This document shows, piece after piece, positions 6,161 to 9,477 of a stretch of 9,477 nucleotides of DNA. The stretch's first letter is position 1; every line of letters begins with the position of its first letter. The stretch spans positions 1-9,477 of the forward strand of contig CAZADA010000104.1 in the NCBI GenBank assembly GCA_964483775.1, in the 5' to 3' direction. A program made the translations under genes and the position numbers. Below the pieces are notes generated by a model. The model did no database searches, had not been told where the DNA came from, and saw only the letters and a program-made list of their open reading frames with translations. Source of the stretch: CAZADA01 sp964483775 (lineage in GTDB: Bacteria; Pseudomonadota; Alphaproteobacteria; Caulobacterales; Maricaulaceae).

Positions 6161-6460
6161 GTATGGGACTGGGGAAGGGCGCGTGATTGGCGTCCTGGGC
6201 TGGAGGGTCGTGTCGGCGGTCGCGACCATGACCCGCAAGGGTTGCTGTGAGCTTGACGACCGCACAATTGAAGCGAGAAATCCGGTGTGCGGGGCCGTCC
6301 CATCGAAGGCTGTGACCGCAGGGCGCACAGCCGGGCCTGGGACCGAGTATCGGGTCGAGCACGTGCTCCCACCACCACCCTCCGAGCCAACCGATCGGCG
6401 CAAGGAGCGCCAGATCGGGCGCGTCCCAGCGATTCGCTGGAACTGGCACCCTGGTGCGGT
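6161..6460 (-). ncRNA. Candidate structured RNA or regulatory leader upstream of phoH
   Basis: No plausible protein gene lies here, yet inverted repeats are dense. CCAGCG/CGCTGG (6426-6440) has a 3-base loop. GCACC/GGTGC lies at 6446-6457. An 11-bp stem with one bulge and a 5-base loop lies at 6391-6418. GAGCACGTGCTC is a perfect palindrome (6357-6368). Further stems are GACCGA/TCGG(G)TC (6341-6355), GGCTGT/ACAGCC (6308-6332), ACCC/GGGT (6231-6242) and a palindrome at 6218-6227. The minus-strand orientation is inferred from the terminator at 6126-6160. The loop at 6402-6406 reads UCCUU on the minus strand, an anti-Shine-Dalgarno-like sequence. I could not match it to 6S, tmRNA, RNase P, SRP RNA or a known riboswitch. 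The boundaries are approximate and no -10/-35 pair is clear. High GC alone produces some of these pairings. Confidence 0.35.
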
Positions 6461-6467
6461 GAAATGG

Positions 6468-6481
6468 TTAACGAAAGTTAA
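6468..6481. promoter_or_regulatory. Paired TTAA motif between divergent phoH and gamma-CA genes
   Basis: TTAAC and GTTAA form an inverted repeat around GAAA; on the minus strand the site continues as GTTAACCATTT. Two TTAA half-sites six bases apart resemble the CtrA box of alphaproteobacteria (TTAA-N7-TTAA) but are one base short. It lies where promoters for the two divergent units would be expected. The rest of 6482-6563 shows a palindrome CCCAGCTGGG (6533-6542) and nothing else definite. Confidence 0.25.
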
Positions 6482-6577
6482 GCGCCGTTGAGAAAGTCTG
6501 AACCAGCTCAGCGATTGGCCTTCCCAACGCCGCCCAGCTGGGTTTAGCGTGCAGCCCATCCCGTAAAGGAGCTGGGC

Positions 6578-7129
6578 ATGGGTCTTTACGCTCTGGGCGA
6601 GCATCGTCCGCAAACCCCGCCGCCCGATCGGTTTTGGGTCGCCCCCAACGCGGTCGTCGTCGGCAAGGTCATCCTCGGCGATGAAGCAAGTGTGTGGTTC
6701 AACGCGGTGTTGCGTGGCGACAACGAGCCCATCACCGTCGGGGCGCGCTCCAACATCCAAGAAGCCGCTGTGTTGCACACCGATCCAGGGTGCCCCCTCA
6801 CCATCGGGGAGGATGTCACTGTCGGTCACCAGGCCATGCTGCACGGCTGTGTGATTGGCGATAACTCGCTCATCGGCATTGGCGCCACGGTGCTCAATCG
6901 CGCCAAGATCGGCCGCAACTGTTTGATTGGCGCGCACGCGCTGGTCACCGAAGACAAAGACATCCCGGACAATTCCATGGTTTTGGGTGCGCCAGGCAAA
7001 GTCGCCAAGACCTTGGGGCCTGACATGGCCGAGGTGTTAAGGGCCTCCGCAGCGCACTATGTCGACAATTGGCGCCGCTTTGCCGCAGAATTCAGCCCCC
7101 TGGTCGAGGCGCCGTCAACAGGGGCGTAA
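6578..7129 (+). CDS. Gamma-class carbonic anhydrase-like hexapeptide-repeat protein
   Basis: Member of the gamma-carbonic anhydrase/YrdA/PaaY group of trimeric left-handed beta-helix proteins. The protein has 183 residues, the usual size. Hexapeptide repeats fill about 20-140 (VAPNAVVVGKVILGDEASVW… to SMVLGAPGKVAK). The three metal-binding His are present: H67 in VLHTD, H84 and H89 in VGHQAMLHG. The conserved R46, D48 and Q61 are also present. The C-terminal part (about 148-172) is the helix that packs on the repeat prism. Many bacterial members lack the acidic loop of the archaeal Cam enzyme and have no measured CO2-hydrating activity, so the reaction remains uncertain. Start: ATG 6578 with AAAGGAG 6 bases upstream. 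The rhomboid gene begins 27 bases after the stop, so the two are probably one transcript. It is divergent from phoH across a 465-bp gap. Confidence 0.92.
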   Translation: MGLYALGEHRPQTPPPDRFWVAPNAVVVGKVILGDEASVWFNAVLRGDNEPITVGARSNIQEAAVLHTDPGCPLTIGEDVTVGHQAMLHGCVIGDNSLIGIGATVLNRAKIGRNCLIGAHALVTEDKDIPDNSMVLGAPGKVAKTLGPDMAEVLRASAAHYVDNWRRFAAEFSPLVEAPSTGA

Positions 7130-7143
7130 GCCGGCCCAACCGC

Positions 7144-7148
7144 AAGGA
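7144..7148 (+). promoter_or_regulatory. Ribosome binding site deciding the TTG start of the rhomboid gene
   Basis: AAGGA lies 8 bases before TTG 7157, the first in-frame initiation codon after the preceding stop. It supports initiation at TTG rather than at an internal GTG or ATG within the first transmembrane segment. Confidence 0.55.
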
Positions 7149-7156
7149 CGCCCGCC

Positions 7157-7912
7157 TTGACTCCACACCGCCAACCGATCCTCGTCAACGTGCCCGATGT
7201 GGTGGTCATGCTGATCGGGGCCATCAGCGCCGTAAGCGTTCTGATCATGCTGAATGTGGGCGTGCTGTCCCACACATTATCGGCCATCACGGTGGCCTAT
7301 CCCGGCGGCGTGATCGCCTTTCCCACCAGCTCCGGCCTGTTCATCTCAGAACGCTGGATGCGCCCGTTTGGCGGCGCATTGGGCTATGTGTTGCACGTCT
7401 TCCACCACGCGGGCTGGTTCCACTTGCTCGGCAATATGGGGATGTTGTTGGCGCTAGGGGCGCCCGTGGCGCGGCGACTGGGTTCGACGCCGCGCGGCGT
7501 GGCGGCGTTCGTGATCCTGTTTTTTCTCACCGCCATTGTGGGATCCCTGGCCCACGTCGCCCTCTACGCCCTCCAGGGCGATCCGCTGAACGCGCCGCAT
7601 TTGGTAGGGGCGTCAACCGGCGTGTCTGGCATGTTGGCGGCGGCCATGTATGTCTGGCGTCGGCCGCCCCATGCACCGCTGCCTTCTTTGAATTCTGAGG
7701 AATATCTGACGGCGATTTCTCCATGGGTGTTGCTCAACGTGACGCCCTTGGTGCTGTTGCTGGTCGCCCCAACAATCTTTGGCTCCATGCTGGGGGGCAT
7801 TGCTTGGCTGAGCCATTTGGGCGGCATCGCTGCGGGCGCGCTGTTTTTTCCCATCCTCGAGCGCTGGACGGCCTCAGGACAGCGACCCACGCGCCCAACA
7901 GGGTGGCGCTAA
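7157..7912 (+). CDS. Rhomboid-family intramembrane serine protease
   Basis: Polytopic inner-membrane protease that cuts transmembrane helices of other proteins; its substrate is unknown. The protein has 251 residues and about six hydrophobic segments (near 13-35, 74-81 leading into 90-108, 115-139, 148-167, 188-208, 210-233). The rhomboid signatures are visible: HHAGWFHLLGN, with H84, H89 and N93; the nucleophile S153 in GASTGVSG (151-158); and the partner H220 in SHLGGIAAG. The residue after the nucleophile is Thr, where the common motif is GASG. Start: TTG 7157 with AAGGA 8 bases upstream; starting later would cut into the first helix. It is probably co-transcribed with the gamma-CA-like gene. 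Its TAA (7910-7912) overlaps the TAG of the opposing patatin gene, with no terminator between. Confidence 0.9.
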   Translation: MTPHRQPILVNVPDVVVMLIGAISAVSVLIMLNVGVLSHTLSAITVAYPGGVIAFPTSSGLFISERWMRPFGGALGYVLHVFHHAGWFHLLGNMGMLLALGAPVARRLGSTPRGVAAFVILFFLTAIVGSLAHVALYALQGDPLNAPHLVGASTGVSGMLAAAMYVWRRPPHAPLPSLNSEEYLTAISPWVLLNVTPLVLLLVAPTIFGSMLGGIAWLSHLGGIAAGALFFPILERWTASGQRPTRPTGWR

Positions 7913-8898
7913 CGCGCCTCGTCGCGCGCAACGGCGTGGGCGCCAAGCACCTGCATGGCGTGTCTCAGCACCGGCAGCTCGGTCTCCATCGCCCGTCGGC
8001 CGCACTCGATCAGCTCCCCGGCCTTGGTGAAATCCATCATGCCGATGTGACCAATCTTCGGGATCACATACACGTCCGGCGGGTCGCCAGCCATGCGTGA
8101 TCGTCCCAACCGATCCATGATGAGATTGAGCGCGCTGAGCATCACCGTACCCAGACCGGGATTGCTTTTCCCCTCGCCAAACAACTGGTTCATCACCAGC
8201 CGATCCGCGCGCACCTTGTTCAGCGTCAGCGCTGTGGACACACCGTTCGCTGTGTCGTCATCATCCAGGTCGGGCGGCGGACCGGCCAACAGCGACCCAT
8301 ACGAATCGCCGTTCAAGCCGACAGCGATCACCAGCCGCGCGCCCAGCGCGCGACACACCGACACAGGAATGGGGTTCACCAGCGCGCCGTCAATCAACCA
8401 TCGTCCGTCGATCTTGATGGGCGCAAAAGCCCCAGGCAGGGCGTAAGACGCACGCAGCGCGGGCACAATCGGCCCCTCGCGCAGCCAAATTTCATGGCCT
8501 GTGGCCAGTTCCGCAGCCACGGCCACAAACGGTTTGGGCAAGGTTTCGATCCGAACCTCACCCATATGCTCGGTCATTTTCTTGGCCAAGCGCTCACCGG
8601 CCAACAGCCCGCCGCCCCTCAGGCGAATATCCAGATATCCGATCAACCGTCGCCGATTGAGGCTCTGCGCCCAGTCTTGCAGCGCATCGAGCTTGCCGGC
8701 CAGATACGCCCCGCCCACCAGCGCGCCAATCGAGGATCCCGCGACAATGTCGGGTTCGATGCCGGCTTCGATAAGTTTTTGCAGTACGCCGATATGCGCC
8801 CAACCGCGCGCCACGCCGCCTCCGAGTGCGACGGCTATTTTAGGTTTACGAAGAACGGGCGCGGTGTCAGGCCCAACGGCGACAGACGAATCAGACAT
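7909..8898 (-). CDS. Patatin-like phospholipase (RssA-type)
   Basis: Predicted lipid acyl hydrolase with a Ser-Asp dyad. The protein has 329 residues. The patatin domain covers about 20-200: oxyanion loop GGGVARG (26-32), nucleophile elbow GSSIG (54-58, S56), and catalytic Asp D170 in the DGA motif (170-172). The layout, with GGGVARGWAHIGVLQKL near the N-terminus, is that of the bacterial RssA/YchK group. The part beyond about 205 has an Asp-rich loop (210-215) and a helical tail not seen in the shortest members. There is no signal peptide or clear membrane helix, so the protein is probably cytoplasmic or peripheral on the membrane. Start: ATG (complement of 8896-8898) with AAAGGAG 6 bases upstream. 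The gene is convergent with the rhomboid gene, sharing overlapping stop codons, and divergent from the rRNA operon. Substrate is unknown. Confidence 0.92.
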   Translation of the reverse strand: MSDSSVAVGPDTAPVLRKPKIAVALGGGVARGWAHIGVLQKLIEAGIEPDIVAGSSIGALVGGAYLAGKLDALQDWAQSLNRRRLIGYLDIRLRGGGLLAGERLAKKMTEHMGEVRIETLPKPFVAVAAELATGHEIWLREGPIVPALRASYALPGAFAPIKIDGRWLIDGALVNPIPVSVCRALGARLVIAVGLNGDSYGSLLAGPPPDLDDDDTANGVSTALTLNKVRADRLVMNQLFGEGKSNPGLGTVMLSALNLIMDRLGRSRMAGDPPDVYVIPKIGHIGMMDFTKAGELIECGRRAMETELPVLRHAMQVLGAHAVARDEAR

Positions 8899-8906
8899 GC
8901 CGCTCC

Positions 8907-8923
8907 TTTAACATGCTGATTAA
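8907..8923. promoter_or_regulatory. Paired TTAA motif upstream of the patatin gene
   Basis: Two TTAA tetramers (8908-8911 and 8920-8923) are separated by 8 bases, just upstream of the patatin ribosome binding site. This is one base longer than the CtrA consensus spacing of 7, so it is a weak candidate only. Confidence 0.2.
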
Positions 8924-8967
8924 CCTGGACGCATCCTCGGGCACACAATGCCTTTAATCCCCCAGAA

Positions 8968-9046
8968 ACGGAGGCTTGATTTTTTTCTTGCAATCCGACT
9001 TTCGAATTTATATTCTATTAAGCCTTGCCAGCTACTGAAGGCTTAA
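8968..9046. promoter_or_regulatory. AT-rich spacer with a perfect 9-bp inverted repeat
   Basis: The 8899-9155 gap holds no gene. Within it, 8974-9022 is much richer in A+T than its surroundings, with a run of seven T and alternating TA tracts. It runs directly into TTAAGCCTT (9018-9026), which pairs perfectly with AAGGCTTAA (9038-9046) across an 11-base loop. No T-run follows the hairpin on either strand. On the minus strand the repeat is followed by TATAAA-like sequence, so it could be an operator at the patatin promoter. It could also be a terminator-like boundary or an upstream element of the rrn operon. Confidence 0.4.
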
Positions 9047-9155
9047 CACGCGGGTCCAACCGTGCGTTCCAGGTGGCGAATTGGCGGAGTTTTCAGGGGT
9101 TGGGGATAACTCAGCATCCACTGTGGAAATTCTGACTGGGTAGGGAAAAAGTCGT

Positions 9156-9184
9156 TTGACTCACGTTCCGCGCGTCCTTATATC
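9156..9184 (+). promoter_or_regulatory. rrn operon promoter
   Basis: TTGACT (9156-9161) is followed after 16-17 bases by TTATAT/TATATC (9178-9184), a good match to housekeeping sigma-factor hexamers. It lies about 280 bp upstream of the 16S gene, the normal distance for the main rrn promoter. A GANTC site (9158-9162) overlaps the -35 hexamer. Confidence 0.7.
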
Positions 9185-9234
9185 ACGCGCCTCACCGACG
9201 AGGCAGACACCTGGTTCGTCGGGAAATGGCTCGG

Positions 9235-9262
9235 GAAACGAGCTGTTTCGGCTGTTTGACAT
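9235..9262 (+). promoter_or_regulatory. boxB-boxA-like rRNA antitermination site
   Basis: GAAAC (9235-9239) and GTTTC (9245-9249) form a small hairpin with a 5-base loop. GCTGTTTGACAT (9251-9262) follows at once and resembles the boxA core bound by NusB/NusE (TGCTCTTTAACA in E. coli). Hairpin then boxA, about 55-60 bases downstream of the promoter start point, is the arrangement of rrn antitermination sites. Confidence 0.5.
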
Positions 9263-9366
9263 TGTTGGTTTGAGAAAGGGAAACGCAGGCGGCGGCGATC
9301 TAGCGGGCGTGCTACGGCGCGCCACTCTTGTCCGTCAACTGACGTTTCTCAACGACTCCTATTTAT

Positions 9367-9398
9367 AATCACTGCGTGATTTCGATCATGAAGTGATT
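9367..9398 (+). other. UUCG-capped two-part hairpin in the 16S leader
   Basis: AATCACT (9367-9373) pairs perfectly with AGTGATT (9392-9398). Inside it, TGAT (9377-9380) pairs with ATCA (9385-9388) around a UUCG tetraloop, leaving a 3x3 internal loop. The paired arms and stable loop point to a folded leader element, perhaps for RNA processing or for guiding 16S folding. Confidence 0.6.
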
Positions 9399-9423
9399 CT
9401 CCGTCGACCTGAATATGTCAGTA

Positions 9424-9443
9424 TGCTTGGCTTCGGCCGAGCG
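9424..9443 (+). other. UUCG-capped hairpin just before 16S
   Basis: GCTTGGC (9425-9431) pairs with GCCGAGC (9436-9442) through one G-U pair, around UUCG, with a further wobble pair outside. It ends 15 bases before the inferred 16S 5' end, so it belongs to the precursor that is trimmed during maturation. Confidence 0.6.
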
Positions 9444-9457
9444 CAGTCGGATGACTC

Positions 9458-9477
9458 AACTTGAGAGTTTGATCCTG
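9458..9477 (+). rRNA. rrs: 16S ribosomal RNA, 5' end only
   Basis: The last 20 bases contain AGAGTTTGATCCTG, the universally conserved start of bacterial 16S rRNA, preceded by the usual few variable bases. The gene runs off the right edge. The exact mature 5' nucleotide is approximate. Confidence 0.93.

Larger units (their letters stand above)
9190..9457 (+). other. Pre-16S rRNA leader
   Basis: Transcribed leader between the inferred start point and the mature 16S 5' end. It carries a boxB/boxA-like antitermination site and two UUCG-capped hairpins (listed separately). A purine-rich GAGAAAGGGAAACG block (9272-9285) follows boxA; I recall similar purine-rich blocks in alphaproteobacterial rrn leaders. 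The short open frame across 9156-9368 begins upstream of the transcript and is not a gene. Confidence 0.6.

Noticed and set aside
6161..6460. Known structured RNA (6S, tmRNA, RNase P, SRP RNA) in the phoH leader
   Set aside because: None of the conserved core sequences of these RNAs that I can recall is present on either strand, and the palindrome GAGCACGTGCTC is not enough to call 6S.
5868..6491. Long plus-strand open frame and minus-strand frames (6009-6449, 6043-6390) over the phoH leader
   Set aside because: Compositions rich in Arg, Pro and Trp with no recognisable domain, no ribosome binding site, and overlap with phoH or the structured region. They are best explained by high GC content.
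6113..6937. Upstream extension of the phoH frame to a 528-residue protein
   Set aside because: The extra 275 codons run through the terminator and antisense to the gamma-carbonic anhydrase-like gene, show no protein-like pattern, and the ATG at 6112 has its own GGAG site.
8950..8986. Plus-strand intrinsic terminator before the T-run at 8979-8986
   Set aside because: Only a 4-bp stem (GCCT/AGGC) with an 18-base loop can be formed, and no plus-strand gene ends nearby.
9101..9130. Two DnaA-box-like sequences (TGGGGATAA and TGTGGAAAT, 21 bases apart) beside an AT-rich tract, suggesting an origin
   Set aside because: They have one and two mismatches to the box, there are only two, and no origin-linked genes (hemE, dnaA, parAB, gidA) are nearby. 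Chance or rrn upstream sequence is more likely.
9156..9368. 70-residue open frame upstream of 16S
   Set aside because: It begins in the -35 hexamer of the rrn promoter and covers the antitermination site, so it is not a gene.
9339..9369. Second rrn promoter (CTGACG with a perfect TATAAT at 9364-9369)
   Set aside because: The spacer is 19 bases, the -35 is poor, and the TATAAT overlaps the arm of a leader hairpin downstream of boxA. A product from it would lack the antitermination site.
1..9477. CRISPR array, insertion sequence, tRNA or integration site
   Set aside because: No regularly spaced direct repeats, no transposase or integrase frames, and no cloverleaf with a T-loop signature were found on either strand.

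Overview
The window is about 9.5 kb of GC-rich chromosomal DNA. It most likely comes from an alphaproteobacterium, possibly of the Caulobacterales/Hyphomonadaceae type, though rank below class is a guess. The grounds are: a cysE gene followed by a DUF3126-type gene, a family I know mainly from Alphaproteobacteria; the 5' end of a 16S rRNA gene at the right edge with a conventional rrn leader; GC-biased codon use; and GANTC sites in the rrn leader. Nothing looks like an insertion sequence, phage, CRISPR array, tRNA or recent mobile island.

Layout, left to right. (1) 2-124: C-terminal tail of a probable membrane protein, possibly an RND-type permease. (2) 306-1613: serine O-acetyltransferase (cysE), then a DUF3126-like protein that appears to be an internal tandem duplication. 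(3) 1667-2350, minus: membrane-anchored SOUL heme-binding family protein, convergent with the cysE pair. (4) 2487-5342: ABC importer for an osmoprotectant (glycine betaine/choline class) made from two genes, an ATPase and a permease fused to its substrate-binding domain. A small two-helix membrane protein of unknown role follows, apparently started at TTG behind a strong ribosome binding site inside the end of the permease gene. (5) 5351-6112, minus: short PhoH-family ATPase. (6) 6113-6577: non-coding and rich in inverted repeats. It contains a strong intrinsic terminator pointing toward phoH that ends two bases before the phoH ribosome binding site. (7) 6578-7912: gamma-class carbonic anhydrase-like hexapeptide protein and a rhomboid protease, probably co-transcribed. 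(8) 7909-8898, minus: patatin-like (RssA-type) phospholipase whose stop codon overlaps that of the rhomboid gene. (9) 8899-9477: AT-rich spacer with a perfect inverted repeat, then an rrn promoter, boxB/boxA-like antitermination site, two UUCG-capped hairpins and the first bases of 16S rRNA.

Most genes are housekeeping or stress-related (cysteine synthesis, osmoprotectant uptake, membrane proteolysis, lipid hydrolysis) and do not form one pathway. The item most likely to be undescribed is the phoH leader region (6126-6460): either a transcription-attenuated leader or a separate structured small RNA ending just before phoH. Second is the duplicated DUF3126 protein beside cysE.
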